From the NCBI GenBank assembly GCA_025455065.1, contig JALONG010000042.1, positions 1-40,593 on the forward strand: DNA of 40,593 nucleotides. Reading direction: 5' to 3'. A model generated the notes under the pieces. That model was not told where the DNA came from, did not search any database, and worked only from the letters and a program-made list of their open reading frames with translations. Positions 16,214 to 22,993 of this stretch are shown here, piece after piece. The position numbers and the translations under genes are program-made. The DNA is from Candidatus Kapaibacterium sp. (GTDB lineage: Bacteria > Bacteroidota > Ignavibacteria > Kapaibacteriales > UBA4661). The number at the start of each line of letters is the position of its first letter. Position 1 is the first letter of the stretch.

Positions 16214-16234
16214 GCTATTTTCTCACATTTACCG

Positions 16235-17149
16235 ATGGGCAAAATTATTTCCGAACAAAGCATAGAACGTCGTGCATATTGGGTGAAAGAAATCCAAAAA
16301 CTCAGTGGTAATTTTGCTGATGATTATGAGCGATTAGAGCAGGAATTGGAGCAAGAAATTACAGCGCAAGGCGTTCCCGCTCTCATAGACCACTTGCGGC
16401 TTTGCGGCAATATTCCTGAAAACTACGGACATGATACAAGCGAAGAAAAACTGTACTCAAAATATACGGATGCGTTGCTGTCGTTATCATTCAAAATGCT
16501 GGGGCTGAAAAGTTTGGTATTGAAGGAACGTGCTGATGCTGCCGATGTAGAAGCCTTTGCAGAAGATTACAGTTTTGTTGCCGATGCAAAAGCATTCCGT
16601 TTGAGCAGAACCGCTAAAAATCAAAAAGACTTCAAAGTTCAAGCTATTGACGGCTGGAAACGAGGTAAACCGTTTGCTATGGTGGTCTGTCCAATCTATC
16701 AGCTTCCCAACACGTCAAGCCAGATTTACCAGCAAGCAACAACGCGAAATGTCTGCATCTTTACGTACTCGCATCTGGCATTGTTGCTGACCTATTCGCA
16801 ACACGCTGGAAGCGCGAAAGCTCAACGGCTTTTGCAGCAAATTTTCCAAACGATTCCCGCAATGAATCCTTCAAAAAATGCCGTTGATTACTGGCTGGCA
16901 ATCAACAAGGCAATACTTTCTTTCTCAAAAAAACTTCCGTCTTTGTGGAAAGCCGAGAAAGAAGCAACAACGGAATCTGTTGCTATCGGGAAGGAAGAGG
17001 CATTGATATTTTTAGCTCAAGAACGTGAAAAAATCATGCGTTTGAGCCACCAAGAAGCACTCAAAGAATTGCTCAAGGTTCATAAAATTGACAGTAGAAT
17101 GAGAACTATTTCGTCTGTTACCGACAACGGCTTATTTTCTATACAGTAA
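16235..17149 (+). CDS. HindIII-family type II restriction endonuclease
   Basis: 304 residues; HindIII itself has 300. The region at 114-135 contains VADAKAFRLSRTAKNQKDFK, which matches what I recall of HindIII almost residue for residue. Further matches are SQIYQQ..NVCIFTYSHLALLL, and EEKLYSK near residue 70. The PD-(D/E)xK-type active site is visible as D104, D117-A-K119, with Glu98 as a further candidate metal ligand. By family knowledge it should cut A^AGCTT. ATG 16235 was chosen because upstream residues overlap the hairpin leader. The methyltransferase follows 8 bp later, the same R-then-M order as in Haemophilus. No truncation is seen. The absence of AAGCTT from this window supports the assignment. 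Confidence 0.93.
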   Translation: MGKIISEQSIERRAYWVKEIQKLSGNFADDYERLEQELEQEITAQGVPALIDHLRLCGNIPENYGHDTSEEKLYSKYTDALLSLSFKMLGLKSLVLKERADAADVEAFAEDYSFVADAKAFRLSRTAKNQKDFKVQAIDGWKRGKPFAMVVCPIYQLPNTSSQIYQQATTRNVCIFTYSHLALLLTYSQHAGSAKAQRLLQQIFQTIPAMNPSKNAVDYWLAINKAILSFSKKLPSLWKAEKEATTESVAIGKEEALIFLAQEREKIMRLSHQEALKELLKVHKIDSRMRTISSVTDNGLFSIQ

Positions 17150-17157
17150 AGCAAACA

Positions 17158-17985
17158 ATGGGTACAAATCAGCACATCAATCAAATCATTGAAGGTAATT
17201 GCATCGAAATAATGCAGCAATTCGACGATGACAGTATTGACTTAACGGTAACATCGCCGCCATACGATGATTTACGAAATTACAAGGGCTACGTGTTCCC
17301 ATTTGAGGAAATTGCACAGGCATTGTATCGTGTTACCAAGCCGGGCGGTGTTGTCGTCTGGGTTGTTGCTGATGCTACGATTGAGGCAACGGAGACAGGA
17401 ACGAGTTTCAAGCAGGCTTTGTACTTCAAAGAAATCGGTTTCAATCTGCATGACACAATGATTTTCCGCAAAAAAAACCCGATTCCGCAGATTTATCGCA
17501 AACGTTATAACAATGAGTTTGAATATATGTTTGTGTTCAGCAAAGGAGTGGTGAAAACGCATAATTCAATCATGGTAGATTGTCTGCACGCTGGATTAGA
17601 GCTGAATGGCACAACGTATAAGAATTATTCCAAGAATGAACAAACACGCGAAAAGTTGGCAAAACCCGTTAAAAACAAAAAAATCAAGGGCAATATTTGG
17701 GAATACGTCGTTGGCAAAAAGCAAGAAGACCAAGAGGCAAAGGGGCATCCAGCACCTTTCCCCTGTGAACTTGTCCGCGACCACATTATTTCGTGGACAA
17801 ATCCGGGTGATATTGTGCTTGACCCAATGAGTGGAAGCGGAACAACACCGCGAGTCGCATATGAATTGGAGCGAAATTATATTGGAATTGACATAAGCCA
17901 TGAGTACTGCGAGTTAGCGAGGCAGAGAGTCAAGAGCATTGAAAAGCAGCCGACCTTGCAATTTATAGAGCCTGAGTTGTTATGA
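17158..17985 (+). CDS. Cognate DNA adenine methyltransferase of the HindIII-like system
   Basis: 275 residues of the beta-class amino-methyltransferases. The catalytic motif TSPPYDDLR is at 32-40 and the AdoMet motif LDPMSGSGTT at 221-230, followed by ERNYIGIDIS at 238-247. The order catalytic motif, specificity region, AdoMet motif defines the class. As the partner of a HindIII-type nuclease it is expected to make N6-methyladenine in AAGCTT and protect the host. The recognition sequence is inferred from the partner, not read. The segment GTSFKQALYFKEIGFNLHDT is typical of methyltransferases that accompany such enzymes. Four bases after its stop the sequence becomes a copy of the acnA 3' end. 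Confidence 0.92.
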   Translation: MGTNQHINQIIEGNCIEIMQQFDDDSIDLTVTSPPYDDLRNYKGYVFPFEEIAQALYRVTKPGGVVVWVVADATIEATETGTSFKQALYFKEIGFNLHDTMIFRKKNPIPQIYRKRYNNEFEYMFVFSKGVVKTHNSIMVDCLHAGLELNGTTYKNYSKNEQTREKLAKPVKNKKIKGNIWEYVVGKKQEDQEAKGHPAPFPCELVRDHIISWTNPGDIVLDPMSGSGTTPRVAYELERNYIGIDISHEYCELARQRVKSIEKQPTLQFIEPELL

Positions 17986-17988
17986 AAT

Positions 17989-18089
17989 GTAGATTCCCGC
18001 ATTGACAGCAATTGCGAAGTGGAATACTACAAGCATAGTGGGATTTTGCAGTATGCGCTCACGTCAGTTTTTGGCGCGGAAGAATGCTT
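17989..18089 (+). pseudogene. Duplicate of the acnA 3' end
   Basis: About 100 bp align with acnA from 14088 to its end: GTAGATTCCCGCATTGACA is identical, and TGGAATACTACAAGCAT, GTGGGATTTTGCAGTATG and GGAAGAATG are shared. Identity is roughly 85-90% by eye, with at least one single-base indel. It begins four bases after the methyltransferase stop and continues into the hairpin leader (copy 2). This marks the right edge of the module inserted after acnA. Confidence 0.92.
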
Positions 18090-18092
18090 AGG

Positions 18093-18163
18093 TTTTAATT
18101 GACTGTAAACCGCGCTACTGATTGTAGTACGACTTTATTCTACAAAATTATTTTTCAAAAACC
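18093..18163 (+). repeat. Hairpin leader repeat, copy 2
   Basis: TTTTAATTGACTGTAAACCG and the following bases are a degenerate form of the unit best preserved at 18957. The stem is weakened by substitutions. The downstream part TTATTCTACAAAATTATTTT up to the next ATG is identical to copy 4, so leader and following gene start were duplicated together. Confidence 0.75.
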
Positions 18164-18274
18164 ATGACCATCCCTGAGCCCCAGACCATCCCTGACGCGC
18201 ACGGCAACCCCGCCTTTCATGCAGCTTCCCGCCGAAGAGTGGGCTGCGTTTGTGCGTGGGGGTACAGCGTATGA
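18164..18274 (+). pseudogene. Antitoxin gene remnant, copy 1
   Basis: The start encodes MTIPEPQTIPDAHGNPAF. The block IPDAHGNPAF resembles the strand at the start of RelB/Phd-type antitoxins (D-x-x-G-x-P-x-F). An extra C after GCCTTT throws the frame, and it stops at 18274. In the shifted frame the DNA reads MQLPAEEWAAFVRGG, the expected continuation. The gene therefore looks inactivated. Copies 2 and 3 are at 19027 and 19819. Confidence 0.7.
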
Positions 18275-18294
18275 GTACGGTGTTGTGTTATGTG

Positions 18295-18340
18295 TAATCA
18301 CTTGAAAGCCTCACTGCTGCTTGTGCAACGGCTTTGATTT
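18295..18340 (+). repeat. Hairpin leader repeat, copy 3
   Basis: TAATCACTTGAAAGCCTCAC, CTGCTTGTG and CGGCTTTGATTT follow the same order as in copy 4. It ends about 22 nt before the ATG of the frameshifted gene at 18362. Confidence 0.65.
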
Positions 18341-18361
18341 CCAAATTTTTATCACACTATT

Positions 18362-18680
18362 ATGCCTCTCACCGACTTTTTCATTTACTTGGATAGCGCA
18401 CTCGAAGAGCGGGTGCGGGTTCGCTTGACCACTAGAGAAGGGTAAACTGGCGGATTTGGTCTATCAATACGAAAGTTTGATTGGTGGTGAATGGCATCCC
18501 ATTGTTCGGTATGATGTGGCACACGGATTTTTTCACCGAGACGTTTTATTTCCGAATGGAACTCAAGAAAAGACACCTCTTGACTTTCCAACGCTTGAAA
18601 TGGCGGCGATATTTGCTGAACAAGATTTGAAAGACAAATGGGAATTTTACAAAGAACGCTATCTGAGTAAACTTACATAA
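18362..18680 (+). pseudogene. DUF7718-like protein gene, split by a one-base frameshift
   Basis: From ATG 18362 the frame encodes MPLTDFFIYLDSALEERVRV and stops at 18443-18445 after TTREG. Reading GAAGGTAAA instead of GAAGGGTAAA at 18438-18445 would join it to KLADLVYQYESLIGG and on to the end at 18680, giving about 105 residues. The second part (GGEWHPIVRYD, HGFFHRDVLFPNG, AEQDLKDKWEFYKERYL) matches what I recall of the DUF7718 family. A G-run slip is the simplest cause, either real or an assembly error. It is followed 9 bp later by a DUF5647-like gene. Confidence 0.7.
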
Positions 18681-18689
18681 GGAAACACC

Positions 18690-18929
18690 ATGCACACCTC
18701 CAAAACCAACGCTGAAGCGGTTCGCCACGATATTGGCTTAACCTTCGATTTCATCCGCGCTTGCATCCACAACCCCGCGCTCTTGGAGCAAGTAGAGCAG
18801 TTCGCCGACGGCACAGAACTGGTCTTCGTCGAAAAAGACCAACCCTTCCCAACGCCCAAAGAAGGAGCGAAGCAGCAGTTTATCAAGGTTTCGCACTCAT
18901 TTGAGGTGATAGAAATGGAAACTACATAG
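18690..18929 (+). CDS. DUF5647-like small protein
   Basis: 79 residues: an N-terminal helix with the pattern DIGLTFDFIRACIHNPALLEQV (residues 13-34), then DGTELVFVEKDQPFP. This helix plus 'x-V-F-x-x-x-D-x-P' pattern is that of DUF5647-type proteins as I recall them. No catalytic motif is visible. It lies 9 bp after the DUF7718-like frame. The two probably formed a small gene pair of unknown, possibly toxin-antitoxin, role. Confidence 0.6.
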   Translation: MHTSKTNAEAVRHDIGLTFDFIRACIHNPALLEQVEQFADGTELVFVEKDQPFPTPKEGAKQQFIKVSHSFEVIEMETT

Positions 18930-18941
18930 CTGTTGGCTTGG

Positions 18942-19026
18942 GAAGAATGGGTACGTTTTAATTGACTGGAAGCCGCACTGCTGCTTGCGGTGCGGCTTTA
19001 TTCTACAAAATTATTTTTCAAAAACC
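18942..19026 (+). repeat. Hairpin leader repeat, copy 4 (best preserved), with the acnA tail
   Basis: It starts with GGAAGAATGGGTA, the last bases of acnA. A perfect 9-bp stem follows, AAGCCGCAC (18970-18978) / GTGCGGCTT (18990-18998), then TATTCT. The bases up to ATG 19027 are the same leader as in copy 2. The structure could terminate transcription. The acnA-like beginning suggests this was once the natural downstream flank of acnA. Confidence 0.8.
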
Positions 19027-19080
19027 ATGACCATTCCCGAACCCCAGAGCATCCCTGACGCGCACGGCAACCCCGCCTTT
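19027..19080 (+). pseudogene. Antitoxin gene remnant, copy 2 (first 18 codons only)
   Basis: Encodes MTIPEPQSIPDAHGNPAF and then breaks off into unrelated A/T-rich sequence leading to the HigB-like gene. It is nearly identical to copies 1 and 3 over this stretch. Confidence 0.75.
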
Positions 19081-19127
19081 TTGCAACTATTACTTGCATT
19101 TTGTTATCTAATTCGATAACTTTTCAG

Positions 19128-19476
19128 ATGATACGAGAACTCATTTTCTACGAACATTATTTCTTTAATTTTTACGACGCGCAGCCGAAAAAAGTCCAAG
19201 AGAAAATTGACTATGTGCTTGATTTGATTTGATTTGATTGCGAATGTGGAAAGAGTTCCAGAGAAATTTCTGAAGCATCTGGAAGACACCGACGGGCTGT
19301 ATGAAATTCGTGTCAAAGTCGGCTCTGATATTTTTAGATTTTTTTGCTTTTTTGATGCTGGAAAACTTGTCGTGGTGTTACAAGGCTTCCAAAAGAAGTC
19401 CCCAAAAACACCAACGAACCAACTCGTGAAAGCAGAACGATTAAAACGTCAATATTTTGAGGAGAAAAATCAATGA
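19128..19476 (+). pseudogene. HigB/RelE-type toxin, frameshifted in a TTGAT tandem repeat
   Basis: The first 34 codons (MIRELIFYEHYFFNFYDAQP..VLDLI) end at TGA 19230-19232. A second frame starts there and encodes ANVERVPEKFLKHLED, then YEIRVKVGSDIFRFFCFFD, VLQGFQKKSPKTP and AERLKRQYFEE, the core of phage Gp49-like HigB toxins. The break falls in four tandem copies of TTGAT (19220-19239). With two copies the frame would read straight through as VLDLIANVERVP. The 3' end overlaps the antitoxin start (ATGA), the toxin-first order of higBA. As written no full toxin can be made. Slippage could restore it. Confidence 0.85.
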
Positions 19477-19763
19477 GTAAGACCACCACACTTGAACAGC
19501 ACTTCGCCAAACGGTACGGTGAAATCGGCACAGCACAGCGCGATGAGTTTGAAAAAAACTCCAAAGCCTTTGCCATTGGTGAACTGATTAAAGAAGCAAG
19601 GAAACAAGCCAATATGACGCAGAGCGAGCTTGCTGAAAAAGCAGGCACAAAGAAAACCTACATCTCGCGTATCGAAAATGGGCAAAGCGATATTCAACTC
19701 ACAACGCTCTTTCGTATCATCGAAACAGGCTTGGGAAAACAGCTGACGCTGAGTATCAAATAG
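19473..19763 (+). CDS. higA: HigA-type antitoxin, XRE-family HTH
   Basis: 96 residues. The helix-turn-helix domain occupies about 36-92: IGELIKEARKQANMTQSELA, then AGTKKTYISRIENGQ and LTTLFRIIETGLG. Such proteins bind the HigB toxin and repress their own operon. The start overlaps the toxin stop by ATGA. GAGGAG is present about 10 nt upstream of the ATG. The gene is intact while its toxin partner is frameshifted, the expected order of decay since the antitoxin is harmless alone. Confidence 0.9.
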   Translation: MSKTTTLEQHFAKRYGEIGTAQRDEFEKNSKAFAIGELIKEARKQANMTQSELAEKAGTKKTYISRIENGQSDIQLTTLFRIIETGLGKQLTLSIK

Positions 19764-19818
19764 GTGAAACTGAAGTCAAACAAGATATCTTGATTCCACA
19801 GCATTTCATCGCTGAATT

Positions 19819-20053
19819 ATGACCATCCCTGAACCCCAGACCATCCCTGACGCGCACGGCAACCCCGCCTTTCATGCAGCTTCCCGCGCCAAAGAGTGGG
19901 CGGCGTTTGTGCGTGGGGGTACAGCGTATAAGTACGCTCTTGCGTTTCGAGAGCGGATTAACCGATGCCTTCCGCGAAGTACGGCGTATGCAGAGTGGGA
20001 AAGAGTTTGGTACAGCGCTCCGCGAATTTTTGCAGGAATTTGACGAAGCATGA
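19819..20053 (+). pseudogene. Antitoxin gene remnant, copy 3 (longest)
   Basis: Begins MTIPEPQTIPDAHGNPAF, then HAASRAKEWAAFVRGGTAY. A shift after TACGCTCTTGCGTTTC moves the natural continuation (LTDAFREVRRM, then TALREFLQEFDEA) to another frame, which ends with TGA 20051-20053. That stop overlaps an ATG as ATGA, the usual antitoxin-toxin coupling. The remnant shows the original gene was about 80 residues. Confidence 0.7.
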
Positions 20054-20130
20054 GCATTCGCATCATTGCTACGGACAATTTTAAGCGAGAAGCAAATAAG
20101 CAAGAATACACGGGGCGTACAGACGCTTAA
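20050..20130 (+). pseudogene. Truncated RelE-type toxin start
   Basis: Encodes MSIRIIATDNFKREANK, which resembles the N-terminus of RelE-family toxins (x-F-K-R-E-A-K). It then diverges to a stop at 20128-20130. It overlaps the antitoxin remnant by ATGA. The rest of the toxin gene is missing. Short length makes the family call tentative. Confidence 0.5.
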
Positions 20131-20171
20131 AGAATGTTCCTCCACCCCCTTTTCTACACACTTATTTTTCT

Positions 20172-20735
20172 ATGACAACCAAGACCAAACCCGCATTACT
20201 CCTGATTGACATTCAACAAGGATTTTACGATACAGACTATTGGGGACCGCGCAATAATCCCGATGCAGAAGCAAATGCAGCACGAATGCTTAATGTTTGG
20301 AGAAGCCATCATTTACCTGTGTTCCACATTCAGCACTGCTCCACTACTCCTGAATCACCGCTTGCCGAAGGAAAAATTGGCAATGAGTTTCAAGAAATTG
20401 TCAAACCCCAAAACCATGAGCCTGTTCTCAAAAAAAATGTCAATAGCGCTTTTATTGGAACGGATTTACAAGCACAACTCGACAAGGAAAACATCAAAAC
20501 GCTGGTCATTGTCGGCTTGACAACCGACCACTGCGTTTCGACGACAACGCGCATGGCAGGGAATCTTGGGTACGAAGTTTTTCTCCTTTCCGACGCTACT
20601 GCGACGTTTGATAAAGTGGGTTTTGACGGACAACGTTACGCGGCTGCTCTTATCCACGAAACGGCATTAGCCAGCCTCCATGATGAGTTTGCGACGGTTC
20701 TCAGCACGGAAGAGTTTCTGAAACACTTTCCGTAA
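20172..20735 (+). CDS. Isochorismatase-family cysteine hydrolase
   Basis: 187 residues. The catalytic triad is readable: Asp13 in LLLIDIQQGF, Lys88 in LKKNVNSAF, and Cys121 in GLTTDHCVSTT. The preceding cis-peptide region VGLTT is present. Family members hydrolyse amides or vinyl ethers (nicotinamide, carbamoyl sarcosine, isochorismate). The substrate here is not evident, and there is no menaquinone or siderophore context. ATG 20172 follows TTCTACACACTTATTTTTCT, which resembles the tail of the hairpin leader but without the hairpin. The island seems to end just before this gene. Confidence 0.92.
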   Translation: MTTKTKPALLLIDIQQGFYDTDYWGPRNNPDAEANAARMLNVWRSHHLPVFHIQHCSTTPESPLAEGKIGNEFQEIVKPQNHEPVLKKNVNSAFIGTDLQAQLDKENIKTLVIVGLTTDHCVSTTTRMAGNLGYEVFLLSDATATFDKVGFDGQRYAAALIHETALASLHDEFATVLSTEEFLKHFP

Positions 20736-20804
20736 CTATTAAAATCGGCGTGGCAAAATTCCAACCTCAATAAGTTCCTTTTTTCGCACCATTTTTTTAC
20801 TACC

Positions 20805-21254
20805 ATGACCAAATTCCTCCTTCCCGCATTGTTTGTGATTTTCACGGTTTCTGCACAGGCACAAACACACGATTCCACCGCTATCAAAGCCGTTATCCAA
20901 GACTTTTTCGAGGTCTTTTCCGAATTTGATGCGAAATACATGGAGCGTACCGTAACGCAAGGTTTTGAACTCTACGATGTCGGTTTGGTCTGGAATGCCG
21001 ATAGCGTTAGGGCGTACATCACCAAAAACACGAAGCCCTTTAAGCGAGAAAACAAGCTGGATTTTCTCAAGTTCAACGTGCGCGGAACTGGAAATGGCGC
21101 TGTTGCTTGGGTGAGCTATTGGAACACGGGAATTTTTCACCGCCCTGACGGAAAAAAACAGGATATTCGCTGGTTGGAAAGTGCTATTGTGGAAAAAGTG
21201 AATGGCGCTTGGAAAATTGCACAACTCCATTCCACCAGAGTTTTTGACAAGTAA
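20805..21254 (+). CDS. Exported NTF2-like (DUF4440/SnoaL-type) protein
   Basis: 149 residues with a signal peptide (MTKFLLPALFVIFTVSAQAQ, cleavage near AQA-Q). The mature part begins with a helix (DSTAIKAVIQDFFEVFSEFD) and has the cone-fold pattern of NTF2-like proteins, ending in AIVEKVNGAWKIAQLHSTRV. These proteins are often small binding or auxiliary domains. No catalytic residues stand out. It is probably periplasmic. The gene lies 38 bp before ogt, and the two may be co-transcribed. Confidence 0.8.
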   Translation: MTKFLLPALFVIFTVSAQAQTHDSTAIKAVIQDFFEVFSEFDAKYMERTVTQGFELYDVGLVWNADSVRAYITKNTKPFKRENKLDFLKFNVRGTGNGAVAWVSYWNTGIFHRPDGKKQDIRWLESAIVEKVNGAWKIAQLHSTRVFDK

Positions 21255-21292
21255 AAGTTTTTGACAAGTAAATTCATCAAACCCAAGCACCA

Positions 21293-21838
21293 ATGCACAG
21301 TATCGAAACGCAACACTTCCCCACACCGTTTGGCGAACTACTTCTCGGCACATTTCAAGGCAAACTTTGTCTTTGCGACTGGCGATACAGAGCCATGCGC
21401 AGCGCCATTGATAAGCGCATCCAAAAAGGCTTGAACGCTGAATACCGTGAGCAGGATAACGAAATGTTGGCGGAAACTCGCAAACAACTTGGCGAGTATT
21501 GGTCAGGCGCACGGCTTGATTTTACGCTGCCGCTTGCATTTGTGGGAACGGAGTTTCAGCAACGTGTTTGGCGGGAATTGCAAAACGTCGGTTACGGCGA
21601 AACTTCGACGTATTTAGCACTTTCGGAAAAACTCGGCAACAAAGACGCAATCAGGGCTGTCGCCTCGGCGAATGGCGCAAATGCTATTTCGATTATCGTC
21701 CCCTGCCACCGTATTATCGGCTCTGACGGCTCGCTCGTGGGCTATGCAGGAGGGCTTCCGGCAAAAAAGAAACTCCTCACACTGGAAAACCCGCATTTTG
21801 CCAGACAGTTTGCCGAACAAGCGGCGTTAGAATTTTAA
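21293..21838 (+). CDS. ogt: Methylated-DNA--[protein]-cysteine S-methyltransferase
   Basis: 181 residues. The active-site block IIVPCHRIIGSDGSLVGYAGG places the acceptor cysteine at 138 in PCHR. The DNA-binding helix with RAVASANGANAISI precedes it. It transfers methyl from O6-methylguanine to itself, a suicidal repair step. The N-terminal domain (1-80) is the usual ribonuclease-H-like fold of Ogt/Ada-C proteins, with LCDWRYR. Length is in the normal range. It is convergent with rfbA, with hairpins between them. Confidence 0.95.
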   Translation: MHSIETQHFPTPFGELLLGTFQGKLCLCDWRYRAMRSAIDKRIQKGLNAEYREQDNEMLAETRKQLGEYWSGARLDFTLPLAFVGTEFQQRVWRELQNVGYGETSTYLALSEKLGNKDAIRAVASANGANAISIIVPCHRIIGSDGSLVGYAGGLPAKKKLLTLENPHFARQFAEQAALEF

Positions 21839-21904
21839 GGAAAAGCGCAGATTTTTGGGTAAAGCACTCATGTACAAGGGTTTAACGCACCTTTGAAGAA
21901 AAAT

Positions 21905-21939
21905 ACCCTGAATGCCTGATGAGCACTTGGCTTCAGGGT
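21905..21939. terminator. Bidirectional terminator between ogt and rfbA
   Basis: Stem ACCCTGAA / TTCAGGGT with a 19-nt loop. On the plus strand it is followed by TTTG. On the minus strand by ATTTTT. It lies between convergent genes and could serve both. Confidence 0.7.
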
Positions 21940-21964
21940 TTTGCCGCGCAAAGGGCAATTTCAT

Positions 21965-22007
21965 AAAAAATGCCCTCCAGCCAAGATTCCATCGGCAGTA
22001 GAGGGCA
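21965..22007 (-). terminator. Terminator of rfbA
   Basis: Read on the minus strand, stem TGCCCTC / GAGGGCA with a 23-nt loop is followed by a run of six T, 27 nt after the rfbA stop. The large loop weakens it, but the T-tract is good. Confidence 0.7.
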
Positions 22008-22033
22008 GTCAAAGTGTTTTTAGCGAAAAAAAA

Positions 22034-22921
22034 TTAGTGCTGACCGCGAAATTCCTCATAAATTCTGAGGCAATACTCTTTGTAAGGGCTTTTCGGGAGG
22101 CGTTCAATCACGCTCATCCACTCCTCAGGCGCAAGAAAACGCTGTTGCAAAGCGATTTCCTCCAAACACGCAATTTTGTAGCCTTGTCGCTCTTCAATCG
22201 TGTGAATAAACATACTCGCCTCCAAAAGGCTCTTCGGTGTTCCCGTGTCCAACCACGCCAAGCCGCGCCCCATGACTTCAACCTGCAAACGATTTTGGCG
22301 TAAATACGTGTTGTTTACGTCGGTGATTTCCAGTTCTCCCCGTGCGCTCGGCTCAAGATTTGCGGCAATCTCGCACACGTCCGATGAATACACGTACAAG
22401 CCCGGCACAGCGTAATTCGACTTTGGTTTTTTCGGTTTTTCTTCGATACTCAAAACACGTTTGTCCGCGCCAAATTCTACCACGCCGTAGCGTTCAGGGT
22501 CATTAACAGGATAGCCGAAAATAGTGCCGCCCGTATTGGTTTCAAGCGCTTGACGAAGGAAATTGAGTTTGCCGTAAAAAAGATTATCGCCTAAAATGAG
22601 GCATACTTGGTCATTCCCGATAAACTCCCGCCCGTAGATAAATGCCTGTGCAATGCCCTTCGGCTCAGGCTGCACGATGTATTGGATGTTGATGCCCCAC
22701 TGCGCACCGTTGCCCAAAAGCCGCTCAAAATTCGGCGTGTCAATCGGTGTGGAAATAATCAACACGTCCCGAATCCCAGCCAGCATCAGCGTTGCAAGCG
22801 GGTAATAAATCATCGGTTTGTCGTAAATCGGCTGAAGTTGTTTACTGAAGAGCGATGTGAGCGGGTAAAGGCGTGTGCCACTGCCGCCTGCAAGGATGAT
22901 GCCTTTGTTGCGAGTGTTCAT
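22034..22921 (-). CDS. rfbA: Glucose-1-phosphate thymidylyltransferase
   Basis: 295 residues, the usual length. Makes dTDP-glucose from dTTP and glucose-1-phosphate, the first step of dTDP-rhamnose and related sugar synthesis for surface polysaccharide. The nucleotidyltransferase loop AGGSGTRLYPLT is at 11-22, followed by KQLQPIYDKPMIYYPL. Also visible are GDNLFYG, VVEFGADKRVLSIEEKP and LAWLDTGTPKSLLEAS. I chose ATG 22921 because the motif starts 10 residues later, and the 40-residue upstream extension is unlike the family and runs into repeat sequence. No other rfb genes are adjacent. Confidence 0.96.
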   Translation of the reverse strand: MNTRNKGIILAGGSGTRLYPLTSLFSKQLQPIYDKPMIYYPLATLMLAGIRDVLIISTPIDTPNFERLLGNGAQWGINIQYIVQPEPKGIAQAFIYGREFIGNDQVCLILGDNLFYGKLNFLRQALETNTGGTIFGYPVNDPERYGVVEFGADKRVLSIEEKPKKPKSNYAVPGLYVYSSDVCEIAANLEPSARGELEITDVNNTYLRQNRLQVEVMGRGLAWLDTGTPKSLLEASMFIHTIEERQGYKIACLEEIALQQRFLAPEEWMSVIERLPKSPYKEYCLRIYEEFRGQH

Positions 22922-22993
22922 GCGGTTTGGAAAGGAAAAAGCTGTCGGACTTGTGAGAAATGGTAAGAGGTCAGGTCTTTCGAGGATGATTGT

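Noticed and set aside
16164-20170. Integron cassette array with attC sites
   Set aside because: The genes are small, same-strand and separated by similar hairpins, but I find no GTTRRRY / RYYYAAC core sites and no integrase; the hairpins look like terminators or leaders.
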